The position numbers were made by a program, and so were the translations under genes. This document shows, piece after piece, positions 45,771 through 58,900 of a DNA stretch of 64,000 bases; the stretch's first letter is position 1; each line of letters begins with the position of its first letter. Under the pieces are notes generated by a model. It made no database searches. It worked only from the letters and a program-made list of their open reading frames with translations, and had not been told where the DNA came from. Origin of the DNA: Ceratopteris richardii (taxonomy: Eukaryota; Streptophyta; Polypodiopsida; Polypodiales; Pteridaceae); assembly GCA_020310875.1 (NCBI GenBank), contig CM035437.1, positions 45,506,556 to 45,570,555 of the forward strand, written 5' to 3'.

Positions 45771-46886
45771 TAAATGTACAAGCTCATTTTCACATGAGCT
45801 ATGCTTGGATAAATTTACCAAATATAAAGATAAAGGAAAAGGAGAGAAAAAAAAAATAAAAGAAAAAAAAGTCTAGTCAAAATTCATGATGAGTAAAAGA
45901 TACAATATCTGCCTTATAGTCAGTGGCATGTAGTGGGCAAAGTGGCGAGTTATGAAGGAGGCATAAACTTCTTCACATGCTCATTGGTTATAAAAGTGGA
46001 GTAGAAGCATTTTCTAAACAAGAAGAGAAAGAGGCAAGAGCTCTCAATAGTCGGATCTAGTCATTTTGTCATTTTTTCTTCCCATAGACTCCTTCCAACC
46101 GCACGTCATTTTGTACATAGCTCTGTTGTGAAGCTCATATCTCAGTGCATATGTAACCATTTCTTGTGTTTAAGTATTCATTGGAAAGCTTATCTTGTGC
46201 ACTATCTCTATCTCAAAAATTTACTTCAGAACTTGTATATTCTATGAGATATCAGTCAAAGAGGGAAGTCCAATTTTTTAGCATACCTGTGTAAATAAGT
46301 AGTCTATTTTGGTCGGTTAATTTTAACAATCAAAATGTACCCAAATTGGTTGATTGTTGGCTTATTGGAAAGGTCATTGTATGTAATTTCTATATCTCAA
46401 ATATCTCATTCAAATGATTTATATGCTGCGAGATAACGGTCAGAGAGTGAAGTCTAGTTTTTTAGTATACTTGTGTGCTCAAGTGGTCTATTTTGGTTAG
46501 TTGAGTTTCTTGACCAAAACTCATCCAAAGGACTTGATTTTTAGCTTGTTGGAAAGTATTTATGTTTAATTTCTCTATCAAAATATCTTCATCAAAGGAT
46601 ATATATTCAGGGAGTTATCAGTGTGAGAGTGAAGCTTAGTTCTTTAACATACTTGTGTGGACAGATTTTGTTAGTTGCATTTCCTAGTCAAAACTTGTCC
46701 AAATTAAGTTATTTATAGCTTGTTAGAAAGCTCTCTCTGTCTAATTTGATTTACTAAAGTCACAAGTCCATTTGAGTTTTGTATTGAGAGCAGCAAGCTA
46801 TCTAATGTGCAGCTGTTTGTCTAAGTGTTGGAGATACAAGGGTTCACTACACGTTTTCATTGCGCATAGGAGAACTCATTCTCCAC
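45771..46886 (+). repeat. LTR or leader of Copia E, with 184-bp tandem repeats
   Basis: Ends in CTCCACA (46880-46886), followed by a decayed primer site (TTGATATTAGAGC). Three imperfect tandem units start at 46181, 46365 and 46549, with a partial fourth at 46723 (spacing 184, 184, 174). Each has TTGGAAAG, a CTCTATCTCAAA-like block and a CTTGTGT ... CTATTTTGGTTAGTT block. The left boundary is uncertain, between the truncated RT of Copia A and about 45,900. No coding sequence. Confidence 0.6.
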
Positions 46887-47046
46887 AGTTGATATTAGAG
46901 CAAACTTGGTGATGAAGCTTCATCAATAGAGCTGGAGTTAAAGCAAAGCAAAAGAGGAGCTAGAAACAAGGGAGAGCTTCACAAATGCAAGAGCAAAGGA
47001 CAATATAACTATTTGAGGTAACTCTCAAAGTTTTTGATAGTCTTCA

Positions 47047-49284
47047 ATGGCTAACTTGGGTCAACAAGTAGAGAAATTGGATAAGGATAACTATCCCGTG
47101 TGGAAGTTTAGAATGAGCAACTACTTAATGGGCAAAGGCTTGTGGGGTATTGTGTGCGGTGATGATGCTCAACCTCAAATCAATCAAGCTATGGCCACCG
47201 AAGTCCAAAGGAGGCAAGCAAAAGAATGGGAAGAGAGGAATAGGAGTCATGTTCCTCATTTCACAAGTCATTACTAATGCCATGGTAGGGCATATTCAAC
47301 ATCTAGAGAAAGCTAAGGATGCTTGGGAAGCTCTTGAAAGGATGTATTCAACAAATACCAAAGCTTGGAAAATTCAACTCAAGAATGAGTTGAACACACT
47401 CAAGAAAAGTTCAAGTCAATCCATAACATAATATACTTTGAAGATTAAGGAGCTAGGTGATGCTTTAGCTTCTATTGGCACAACGGTTGAAGACGAAGAT
47501 CTTGTGTGTTATACTCTCAATGGATTGAGAGAATATGAAAGATGGAAGCCTTTTATCACTTCCATTAACTTGAAAGATGCATATCTAGGTTTTGAACAAC
47601 TAATCCATCATCTTTTCATAGAAGAGCTTAGCTTTGGTGGCCCCAAACGAAAGGACATCCACAACCAAATGTTATATGCAGGTCAAGGTAAAGAAAGGAA
47701 CTCAAGAGGAGGCTCAAGAGGAAAAGAAAGAGGTCACAAAAACAACAACTATAATCAAAACAATTTGGAAGACAACAAGGATGCATCAAATGCCAACTCA
47801 CAAGGAAGAGGTTGAGGTAAAAGTAGAGGAAGAGGCTGAGGCTCCTACAATTCTCATAAAGGTATAACATGCTATCATTGTGGTAAAGTAGGACACTATT
47901 CTAGTGATTGTTGGCTGAAGAATGGAAGACCAAATGGAGGCAATCAAAGGAGCCAAAGCAACTATGGAAGCAACTCAAGTGAAGGAAGCAATGACACACT
48001 ACTTGCAATGAGATATGAGTATAGAAGCTCTTGTGAAGTTGACAAAAAATGGTACATTGATTTAGGTTGTAGTAACCATATGTCATGCCAAGGAAGTTTG
48101 TTCACTACTCTACAGGTACCAAGTGGAAACATCCACATGGAAAGGTCATGTACATTCAATGTGTGAACAAGAAGATTTCAGAGTTGGACTTATGGCACAA
48201 AAGAATAGGAAACATCAACATTCCAAAGCTGAAAGGCATGAGCAAACATGAAGTGGTAAGAGGTCTTCCAAAATTTAATAGCATTGGACTACATGAGTTA
48301 TGTGAAGCTTGTCAACTAGGAAAGCAAACGAGGCAGACATTCAAGAGGAGCAATTATGTGGCCCCAAATCTTGAAATTGATACATACGGATGTATGGGGA
48401 CCAACCCAAGAGGCATCAATGGCTGGCAATAGATTTTTTGTCACCTTCATTGATGATCACTCAAGAAAGGTATGGTTGTTTTGTAGGAAGCAAAAATCAG
48501 AGGTGTTTTCTATATTCAAAAGATTCAAAGTTGAAGTTGAGAAAGAAACAGGAAGATCTATCAAAACCTTAAGGTTCGATGGTGGAGGAGAATACTTCTC
48601 CAAAGAATTTTCAGATTTTCTACAAGAGAATGGGATCAAAAGGCAGTTTACTTGTAGGTATACACCACAACGAAATGGAGTAGTAGAGAGGAAAAATAGG
48701 CAAATTGCTGAAATTGCAAGATGCATGCTCAACGAGATGAAGGTACCATTGTACTATTGGGCTAAAGCTACCAAAACTGTCATTTATTTGATGAATAGGT
48801 GCACAACATTGGGAATACATCACTTGACTCCAGAGGAGGTATATTCTGGTAAGAAACCTGATCTTACACACCTCAAAGTGTTTGGATGTGTTTGCTTTGT
48901 TCACATTCCACAAGAAGTTAGAACAAAGATTGAACCAAGGTCAGAAAAATTCATTTTCATCGGCTACTCGATGGAGCAAAAAGGATACAAGTATTACAAC
49001 CCTAGAAAAAAGGAAGTAAGAGTCTCATGAGATGTGTTCTTTGATGAACTAAGACCATGGTATGAAGATAAAGGAAAGGAAAAGATTCTTGAAGAAGATT
49101 GTGATGATTATGCATGAACAAATCAAAGAGAAGTCCAACAATCAAGCACAAAGGTTTCAGGTCCAGAGGCATCTACATCAAATGAAGAACGTTCAACATG
49201 GAGGGGGAGTCATTCTTTGTCTCCAAATTTAGCTCATAGTAGAGCGGAAGAAGCAAGTGCTACTCCAAACAGTGAGATAGATGC
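47047..49284 (+). pseudogene. Copia E gag, protease and integrase (broken, cut by Gypsy D)
   Basis: ATG 47047 (MANLGQQVEKLDKDNYPVW) starts a gag with RMSNYLMGKGLW. A frameshift near 47240 and a stop near 47429 follow, then the rest of gag and knuckle CYHCGKVGHYSSDC (about 47869-47910). The protease site reads DLG instead of DSG (48059-48067), a one-base change that would abolish catalysis. Part of the protease-integrase linker is missing. The integrase has WHKRIGNINIPKL, CEACQLGKQTR, HTDVWGP, RFDGGGEYFS and RNGVVERKNRQ, ending at a TGA (49028-49030) inside VSRDV, where CGA is expected. The Ser/Glu-rich linker runs to 49284, where the Gypsy D LTR begins. No RT or 3' LTR in the window. Confidence 0.9.
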
Positions 49285-49911
49285 TGTAGCTCAGTGATGA
49301 GTAGCACCTCCTTTAATGTCAATCCGGGAAGACATGAGGATGGTATGAAGACCTCGAACAAGTGATGGCACAAGTGTGTGAGTGAGAAGCACACTAACAT
49401 GCACACACATACACACACACGCGCACACACGGCAAGACAAAGAGAGAAGCAATGGAATTCTTTACATTACTCAAAAAATGCTCTTACAAGTTCAATTCCA
49501 CAACAAGCTAACCTCAAAAATGAGCTCTCTAGCTCTATTTATAGTTTTTGACTAGCTTTGGTCATGTCTAGACCTAGTGTCTGGCCTAGTTAAAAACTAG
49601 GTTCTAGAGCTATTTTGGGGGATCAAACGAGCTCTGAAAATTATGAAAAATGGTACACAAATACTACTAGTACTCCTCAAGCCCGAGGACTCCTCGTCTT
49701 GCACAAAATGGAGCTACAAAAAGGTGGAATGGTATTTACAATGGTGTGGAGTGACTAAAATCACTATTTGGGAGGTATTTCTTCATGGAAAAATTATGGG
49801 GCCTATTTCCCAGATCTGCGTTGACTACTTTGCCTGCTTGATCCTTGCTCCGACTTCCTTCTTTGGCTTCCTTGTCTTGTGAGTCCTTGGGTGCCTTGAC
49901 TGCTGCTAACA
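49285..49911 (-). repeat. 3' LTR of Gypsy D
   Basis: 627 bp. On the minus strand it starts TGTTAGCAGC directly after the purine tract GAGAGAGGGGGGG and ends CTACA. It is homologous along its length to the Gypsy C LTR (CGAGGAGTCCTCG block, TATA box ACTATAAATAG). The bases before it on the plus strand are GATGC, the presumed target sequence. The other copy needed to confirm a TSD is not in the window. Confidence 0.92.
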
Positions 49912-50842
49912 CCCCCCCTCTCTCACGTCTGTCGTCTCTGGCAGACCCTTGTTTGGCTGAGCATTGGACATAGTATTGAACCACATCTGAAGCAAGGTGA
50001 TGTTCTTCCAGCCGCAGCCCCCGTGCTAGGTCTGTTAACAAAGCGTCCCAATCTACTGGCCCTGGAATGTCCGGATGTGGCATCCGCAATTGATCTGAGT
50101 GTAAGATCCTCTCCACAACGAACAGTTGGAGGAGATGTGAGGGCCTGGGTACGAATATTTCCGAGTGATATTCCCAGAACCCTGTGACGAACATCTCCTC
50201 GAAAGTTTGTTTGAAGCAAGCTGGGAGGTATTTTATTCTTGCATGCCAAGCATATATTACCTTGATTGAGGGGGTGGTGCTCATGTCATATACCAGGTCT
50301 AGGTTGCCTGCAATGAAGCCGACTCCTGAGAAATGTGGGTCTTTGATGTTTTTGAATGTTTTGAATGTGATCAACATTAATTCAAAGATTTTCATGCACA
50401 TCTGTGCCATCACGTCAGGGGTGTTCTCTAGTCTAAGGCTCATGGTAGAAATCATATAAGCCACCGAGGGCTCTCCTTGTGGAGGTGCTAGATAGATATA
50501 ATTCAACCACTTTGCACAGCCTTTAACATTCTTGACAACAATGGTAAACTCAGGCCAGGTGCTCGTTGGAGGATTGGAACGTAACATGGATTATACTTCA
50601 TAAATAGTGGCATGTTATTCCAGGTATGAACCATTTTTGGATAGGTCTCGAGAAGACGAATCCTCCAGGTGGGTTGAAAGGTTGATCCTTGTTTAGCACG
50701 TTCAGGTAGATCATCGGGACCAAATTGAGTGGCGAAAGTCGAGACTTTGCCACACCTTTGTTGAATCTCCGCATTGTAATCAGCCAAGAGCACACAATAT
50801 GGCACGTATTGATCATCGTTAGTGCCAATCCAGCGGTGATGT

Positions 50843-51072
50843 TGTTGGAGTTAGACGTCTGCGGAAGCACGCGAACAGCACAAGGAAGAGGAAGAAGCTT
50901 GGAGCACAACAGACAAGACTGAATGTATTACTAGAGAATGTACAAAGATAAGTAGCCCATTAGGGCAATAGGCGTATATACAAGCCGGGGGAAAAAAACC
51001 TCCTAAAGAGGGAAAAAAGTGCCCCGGCGGTCCTAGAGTGTTCACACACATCACTACCTAAATATATCAAGA
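50843..51072 (-). repeat. 3' LTR of Copia H
   Basis: 230 bp. Compared with the right copy it has a changed terminal dinucleotide (element start reads TC instead of TG), which would impair end recognition. Contains TATA-like TGTATATACG on the minus strand near 50975. Confidence 0.93.
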
Positions 51073-51146
51073 AATCCCCCCTGGGAGTGATGCGGTGAAC
51101 AAGGAGCTGGCACTCATGTATAAGGAAGTGCCGAGCTATGTGGAAA

Positions 51147-54100
51147 TCACTCCACAAAAGGAAGTAAGCCCAAAGCTTTGCGGAAAGCTTCAAACTTCTC
51201 CCTAGGCAGAGCCTTCGTGAAAAGGTCTGCAATGTTCTCCTGCGTGGGCACATATGCCAAGCTGATCTCCCCAGCAGAGAACCTCTCCCTGACATAGTGA
51301 TAATGCACCTCAATGTGCTTAGTGCGAGCATGGAACACAGGGTTCCTCGCAACTGCCAATGCGCTCTGACTGTCAGTGAAGATGGTGGTGGCAGAAGACT
51401 GGCCAACACCCAAATCAGCCATAAGGCGTCTGAGCCACACACACTCAACAGTCGCTGTGAAAGCTTCCCTATACTCAGCCTCACAACTGGAAGTGGCCAC
51501 AGTAGGCTGCTTCTTGCTCAACCAAGATATACATGAGCTACCAAGCATGAAGCAAAAACCACTGGTGGACACACGAGTGTCATAGCAACCAGCCCAATCT
51601 GAGTCAGAAAAAGCATGCAAATCTGGCGGTAGTGATCCCCCCTTGGGATAAAACAACCCAAGTAGCCGAGTACCACTCAAGTAGCGAAAGATGTGCTTAA
51701 CCGCTTTCCAATGCGTGACTCCTGGGCAATGCATAAACCTGCTCATCTGTGAGACAGCAAACTGAATATCTGGCCGAGTAATGCATAAGTAAATCAAGCA
51801 TCCAACAGCCTGCTGATAGAGAACAGCATCAAATGCATCTCCAGCATCATGAAGACTCAATCGTAAACCTGTCTCCATAGGAGTGGCAATAGGCTTACAG
51901 CCTTCAAGGCCAAAACGCTGCAATAATGTGTCAATATATTTCGTCTGACACAAAGCCATTCCACCATCAACTTGCATAAACTGAATGCCCAAATAGTGAT
52001 GCAAATGCCCCAAATCAGACATCTCAAATGAGGCATGCAAATCAGCCTTGAAATCAGCAATATGCTTCTCAAGAGGACCAGTGAGCAGCATGTCGTCTAC
52101 ATAGACAACAATGATCAAAAGCACATCATTAGCACGCTTAACATATAAGGTGCTTTCAGTTGGACTGTTCTCAAAACCATGTGCAATCAGATAGGCATGT
52201 ATTTTCTCATACCAAGCACGTGGTGCTTGCTTTAAACCATATAACGCCTTCTTTAACCTGCACACCTGGTTTTCATGCCCTTTCTGCACAAAGCCACGGG
52301 GCTGAAAAACATACACTTCTTCATGCAAGTCACCATTCAGAAATGCTGTTTTAATGTCCAACTGATGTACATTCCAACCATGATGGGCTGCAAGTGCACA
52401 AATGCTCCGAACAGTAGTCATACGGCATGTAGGTGCAAAGGTCTCATCAAAATCAATGCCTCTTTCCTGCGCATAACCCTTTGCAACAAGCCTAGCCTTA
52501 TACCTGTCAACTGTACCATCAGGTTTACGCTTCAGCTTGTATACCCACTTAGTGCCAATGGCCTTCTTGCCAGGAGGCAAGTCACATAAAGACCATGTAC
52601 CATTCTTCATTATAGCATCATATTCAGATTGCATAGCAGCCATCCAATTTTCTGAATTTTGTGCTTCATCAAAAGAATCAGGCTCATTCTCATCACAGAG
52701 ACTAGATGCAGCCATAGCATAGCAATCTGATGCAAAGGAGGTACTATGAGAGCCTGAACGAGTACGATATGACAAAGGTGCATCTAATTTGCTCTCACGC
52801 AAAGTCTACACCAGCCATTTTGGCATAGTTTTTGCCTGTTCAATATCAGCTCTCTCATCAACAAGTGCATCATGTAAATCTGCATCAAAAATGGCATGAT
52901 CTGCATCATCATATGAAACCTGCAAAGGCTGAGAAGTTGCCTCATTAGGACCAGCGCTAGCCTGTCCACCTGTAAAAAGAGCCATCAAAGTATCATACAT
53001 GTCTTTGGAGCTAACAGATGTCTCCTTAGTACATGAAAGCAATGGCTGAATAGCATCTTCCACAAAGACAACATCACGGCTAACCAGAATGCGTTTAGTC
53101 TGTGGATGATACAGACGATAGCCTTTACTTTCAGAACTGTACCCAACAAAAATACATTTTACTGCCTTATCATCCAATTTTCTGCGATGTTGTTCAGGCA
53201 CTAATGCATATGCCAAACAACCAAAAACACGCAGATGAGCAACAGATGGCTTGCGGTCATGCCAAGCCTCATATGGAGTGATAGACTGCAACGCTTTCGT
53301 GGGACACCTGTTGAGTACATATGCTGCACACATGACAGCCTCAAGCCAGAAACTATGTGGTAAAGCCTGACTTTTGACCATGCACCTCGCCATCTCCATG
53401 AGTGACCTGTTCTTTCGTTCAGCAACTCCATTCTGTTGAGGTGTATACGGCACTGTACACTGGTGTTTTATCCCACGTTCAGCCAGAAATGCATTAAAAT
53501 CTGAAGACATATATTCCCCCCCTCGATCAGAACGGAGGGTGCCCATTTTACATGCTGACAGATTTTCAGCCAAAACCAAAAACTGTTTGAAGCACATGAA
53601 CACTTCGGACTTTGCTTTGAGTGGATATACCCATGCATGCCTGGAAAAATCATCAATGAAAGTCACGAAGTAAAGGTAATTTCCAAAAGAGGGTGTCTGC
53701 ATAGGACCACAGACATCACTATGTACAAGCTGCAATTTCTGCATAGCCCGAACTGAACCATCTTTTGGAAAGGAAGAACGCTGCATTTTGCCCAAAATAC
53801 AGCCTTCACAAACATGTTTTCCAGGTGCCTCAAGTTTGGGCAAAGAGGACACCATTTCAGATTTCTGCAGGCGTAACAAACTAGCAAAATTCAGATGACC
53901 AAAGCGTGCATGCCAAAGCTTTGCATCTGACATAGCCTGAGAATCATGAACTGCACATGCCGAATCATTCACAGATTTTTCATAGTCTATGAGCTTATAC
54001 AGCCCACGACATAAAATGTTAGAAGCAATAATCACATCGCCATTTGAGAGATCATGGACTGTACACCTGTCATCAACGAATTTCACAACCAAGCCAATCT

Positions 54101-55412
54101 TGGCTAATGCAGAAACTGATAACAGGTTCTTTTTGATCCCTGGCACAAATAAAGCATCTGACAAAGTGAAAGAACTACCATCAGCAGTAGTTAGAATGAT
54201 CTTACCAACTCCCATAACAGGATAAGAGGAGTTATTGGCGCATGTGACAGTATTCCCTGTAGGGGCAGGCTCGAGTGAAGAGAAGAAACTGCGCTGCGAG
54301 GTAATATGTTTGGTTGCCCCACTGTCAAAGTACCAAACATCTGAGTCTACTGCAGACATGCACTGATCATGAGAAGATGGGTCAAAAATGCAAACAGTAG
54401 TAAACGCCCATTCTTCTTCCTGCACAAGATTTGCAGACTCTGTTTTTGGTGTAGAGGCCTCTGCAACAACCATTCCAGCCTCTTTCTTCTTTGCCTCTTT
54501 AGCAGCCAGTTTTGGACAGTTCTTTATAATATGATCATTTCCTTTACAGTACTTGCAGAACAATTTCTGCTTTTCTGATTTCTTCTCATCTTTATCCTGG
54601 TTCTTCGATTGTGCAGCATTTGCAGATTTCTGCTTACTAGAAGAGGAGCTCCATTTTCCTTTGCCCTTCTGACTAGCCAGGAAAGCTTGATATGCAACAC
54701 GCATAATGGACCTGTTCTGCCTGGACTGATCTTCCTGCAACAGAACAGAGACTAATTCCTCAAATGACAAGGCATTCGGATTGCCTTTCATCATCAATCG
54801 AAGAGTAGAGGCAAAACTCTGATATGAATCAGGAAGGCCATTCAGAACGGTCTGCACAAGTGAGCTATCTGGTATAACCTCATCAGCAGAAATCAATTGT
54901 TCCTTCAGGTCTTTGATCTTTGTAAGAAAATTGTCCATCGAATCACCTTCATTCATGTGCTCACTCTCCAACTGTTTTCGGAGGTAAGCAACACGAGCCT
55001 CATTCCTAGCCTGGTACAAAGTGGTAAGTGTATCCCAAGCATCCTTTGCTGTTCTGCAAGAGCGAATGTGAGGAATAATGGCACGTTTGACAGACAAAGC
55101 TATCAATGCATGTGCCTGGGCATCTCTGCCATCCCAACGAATCTGCTCTGCAGTAGGTGCAACAGAAACAGCAGCACGAACAGGAATCTGCGGAAGATCA
55201 TCTTCGACACCATCTTCATCAGCTCCAACACTTGTATTTGCAGTACCTGTCGTTACAGGTGTAACAGGACGTCTTTCAACACCCTGCACAATGTTCCACA
55301 ATCCTTTTGCAACCAGTACATGTCGCATCATATAAGCCCATAATGGGTAGTTGGTACCATCCAACTTATCCTCAACAGCCAACATACGAAATACATCACT
55401 GCTTTCAGCCAT
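51147..55412 (-). pseudogene. Copia H gag-pol polyprotein with a single in-frame TAG
   Basis: Minus-strand ATG at 55412-55410. One frame of about 1,420 codons to 51147, interrupted only by TAG at 52806-52808. Order: gag with KLDGTNYPLWAYMMRHVL; knuckle CKYCKGNDHIIKNC (about 54500-54545); retropepsin WYFDSGATKHIT (about 54305-54340); integrase zinc motif WHARFGHLNF...CEGCILGK; catalytic core HSDVCGP, LRSDRGGEYMSS, QNGVAERKNR; after the TAG, RT with WVYKLKRKPDG, ALYGLKQAPRAWY and YVDD; RNase H with SDSDWAGCYD and SSCEAEYREA, ending in FTKALPREKFEAF. The stop lies between VSRDVVF and RT, where VQTL is the likely ancestral reading (CAG to TAG). All catalytic residues I can place are present. Confidence 0.95.
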
Positions 55413-55767
55413 GGCCAGTGACTAAAATACCTTGATGCAGAAAATTGACTGTATCTCAAAAAGTTGAACAAAACTGCCCAGACGAGTTCTGCTAGACTTG
55501 TAGCAGACTTCGAGACGCTTAAACTGGCAAACAGAAACTGGTATATACCTTTGGCACAAAAGGATGAAATAGCTTGCACAAGCACTGCGATAGTGCGTTC
55601 GGAGGCCGAAACGAGCTCAGATCGCGATTTCGGCACCACAAAGCGAAGCAGTTTTGATCTCGAAAACACCCTGAGTATGCTCACCAAATTTTGTGCGAAT
55701 CTGAGACTGCAAACGGAGGAGTGTCGACGGCGCCCTAGAAGAATCAACGACCTGCTCTGATACCAAT

Positions 55768-55997
55768 TGTTGGAGTTAGACGTCTACGGAAGCACGCGAA
55801 CAACACAAGGAAGAGGAAGAAGCTTGGAGCACAACACACAAGACTGAATGTATTACTAGAGAATGTACAAAGATAAGTAGCCCATTAGGGCAATAGGCGT
55901 ATATACAAGCCGGGGGAAAAAAACCTCCTAAAGAGGGAAAAAAGTGCCCCGGTGGTCCTAGAGTGTTCACACACATCACTACCTAAATATATCAACA
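55768..55997 (-). repeat. 5' LTR of Copia H
   Basis: 230 bp, starting TGTTGATATATTTAGG on the minus strand and ending CCAACA, followed by the primer-binding site TTGGTATCAGAG. Intact TG...CA ends. Confidence 0.95.
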
Positions 55998-58900
55998 GAT
56001 GTGACATGTTTCGAAAGTATTCGGAGTTTATGATAGTGTCCTCTAGTTTAGCCATTAATTGGATTTGGACTGCCACTCGATCTTCATGGGTTTTGGCTGT
56101 CTTTTCGAGTTTCTGAAGCCATTTGGGTGCTTCGACTTCCAGGGTGTCCATTCCTTCCGAGGTTTGCTGGCCACCCGACATCAGCATAGGAACATATGGT
56201 TCCTCATACGACTCATCCACTTCGATGGGCACCAATTCATCTGGCTTTGGTTCGATAACCGGAGAGGGTTATCTTTCATACTCAAGTAGCTTCTTTTGCA
56301 ATTCTTCAACCTGCTCTTTTAATGCCTTTACCTCCTCTAAAGTCGATGCTGACTCTATGATCTTGGGTTGTTCTTCTTGCTCCTGGAGCTGGCTGTGCAG
56401 TGTATCTCGTTCTTTTTCCATATCATCATGTGCTTCCAACAGATCATCATAGCTTTCCAGAATTGTTTTCATCGTATCTGAAGGGACTGCTTTAAACTGT
56501 CTGGGTCGATCTCATGCAGGGAACCTTCCATCGAAGCTTCTAGGTTTTCTTCGTTCTGCTTTTGCAATCGCTTGTTCTCTTCAAGTGCCGTGGCCATGTG
56601 CTTGCGTAATAACGTCAGGTTGTGTCGGACTTTGACATTCTCTGACTGATAGAGTTCCAATAAAGCAGTTAATTTCTTAACTTTGGAAGACTCGGATTGC
56701 TGGGGAGCTTCCAATATGGTTTGGTGGGCGTGTGCGAGCATAGTATAGCATTGATTCAGGTTCGCGTTCTCTTCTTCTATAGTCGCAAGCCTCCTCTGTA
56801 GTTGCTGGTGGTCCGTAGTTAATTGATGATGGCGATCTTCGAGAGTCTGATATTCACTCTATAGTTGATATACACATTGATGTAAAGTAGAAAACACATT
56901 ATTTACATTTAAGAATGCTGGGGAAGGAGTGGATGCAGGGGGAATGGGAAAGGGAAAGGGAATCGTGAATGAGGTGGAATCAAGTGGTGATGTGGATGGA
57001 GGGGGTAATGGAGATTGTGGCCGTGTGGGGGGGAGAGAGTGGTGCTGTGGCTGGTGATGTTTCCATGGTGTCAAAAGTGTGTGTGACCGTGTAGATGGGA
57101 ATAGTGGGTGGGGTGGATGTGATGTTCGTGAATAGTGTTGTGAAGGTGGGCATAGTAACTCCTCCGAATTGGATGCCTGGAGAGAGAGGAATTCCCATGA
57201 CATATGTGGTGATCATGGAAGTTGGGGTGGTTGTGTCATGGGGTGAAGTGAATTGTGCAGTGAGCGGTGAGGAGTGTGGTGATGATGGTGCCGCCTAATG
57301 TTCTTCTGTCTATGTGGTATCTCCTGGTGCCGATACATTTATGTGAATTTGTTTTCCGAAGTGCATGGGACGGGTCGGCACTCATTTCTCAAAGCGATGA
57401 ATATAAGCAAGAGCCGAATGAATAGCTTCATCCAAGCCCAGCGCATCCACATGAAGGTTTAAAGACTCAATGAATTAGTCGTCGACCCCTTCTTCTCCTA
57501 ACATCTGACTCATTAGCATCTTGCCTATTTCCAGTGACAGCTTGTGATGTTCCTGAACCCTCTTCATGGTTTCATACAGTCTTTTTATTTGCGCAGTATA
57601 AGTTTGGGCACTCGCTAGTTCTGAGGTTTCTTTGTACTCTTGGTCGTGTTCCTTGTCTGCTTCCTCTTCCGTCTCTTCTTCATCCTCGTCTACTTCCACT
57701 ACTTCAGGTTGGGTAGGTGCTGAAGTCGTTGTGGTTGGTTGTGGTCCTAGGGTCTGTTCTGCTTCCATCTCAAGATTGGCTTCATTAATCATGCGGGCAA
57801 TTTCTTCATCTATCAAATCGTCCAGGGTGTAGCCTTGTGGGTACTCCATGTCAGATGGAATCGGAGGGAAAACCAAATTGGGTCCTTCTGCACTTTGTCT
57901 GGGTAAGCGAATAGTAAATGGATGAACACGTCTGGTCTGAGGTGTTGTCACCTCTAGTGTGAGGGTGGCACCCCTTGCTTGTTCACATGGTATTTGAACT
58001 GAACCCCTCATTTTCTTCAAAGGTGGCCCTGTTGTTGATAGCCATCGCTAGAATTCCTGGGCTCGGGACCACACTAGTGCTCTTTGAATAGGCACATCAT
58101 AAGCTAAGCACCAGTAAATGATCCTTGTCAGCGCACAACATCCATGAAGCACATTCTTACGTTTCTTATTCCAACGCTGATGTGCTAGGTGGATTTGATC
58201 TATGATCCAGTGGGGTAGATTGATTGTGAGGTTTTCTGTCTCTGCCAAGTACAAGCTAAACCAAATTCTTTTGGGTGGCATGGTGAAGCGCTCTTGGGCT
58301 GGAAAGGTGAAATGTTGCATGATTGTGCGTAGGTGGAGGGCGATGGTAGGTGTCATAGCAACCATATCCTTTAACTTGTTAAGATCTTTGTGTTTCATTC
58401 TTGCAGGGATCAATGTTTCCTTCTTTGTGGGAATGTGCATGCCATTCATGTCCAAGGCTTCCCTAACTAGATTGAGGGTAAGTTTAAATCTTTTTAATTC
58501 ATGGCCTAGTGTTAGAGATGGAAGAACAAATTTACTATCTCCCCCTTTGGCTCTACTAGGGGTGATTGTGCTAATCAAGTATGAGCAGCGTAGAAAATTA
58601 GGCTTAGGTAAGAGGGCTCTAAAATAGCTCTCCAGGCCCGTCTTCTTCCATACAGATCTCATTACTTATGCATCCTGATATTTCTCGAATTCACGGGTGA
58701 AGAAATGATACCTCCCCCACTTGCCATTGAATTCAATTTCTGCTTCCCAAAAGTAGGTGCCTTCACCCAATGGCCCTGCGACATCACTGAACCAGTGTGA
58801 ATGTTTGCCAACTTGTGACGTGTGTCCTTGTGGAGGGTTTTGAATGGGAAGGACATGCACCACCTTGAGTTCCTGTGGCCTCTCGGTGAGTTGTGGTTCG

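Larger units (their letters stand above)
50843..55997 (-). mobile_element. Copia H, complete, almost intact
   Basis: Two 230-bp LTRs, a perfect 5-bp TSD GATGT (50838-50842 and 55998-56002) and a Met-tRNA primer site ATTGGTATCAGAGCAGG next to the right LTR. On the minus strand, gag-pol is followed by a purine tract CAGGGGGGATT next to the left LTR. Total 5,155 bp. The LTRs differ at about five positions, roughly 98% identity, so insertion is fairly recent. It sits inside the extra ORF of Gypsy D in the same orientation. Confidence 0.97.

Noticed and set aside
54897..55343. 148-codon plus-strand Cys/Ser-rich frame
   Set aside because: Antisense shadow of the Copia H gag.
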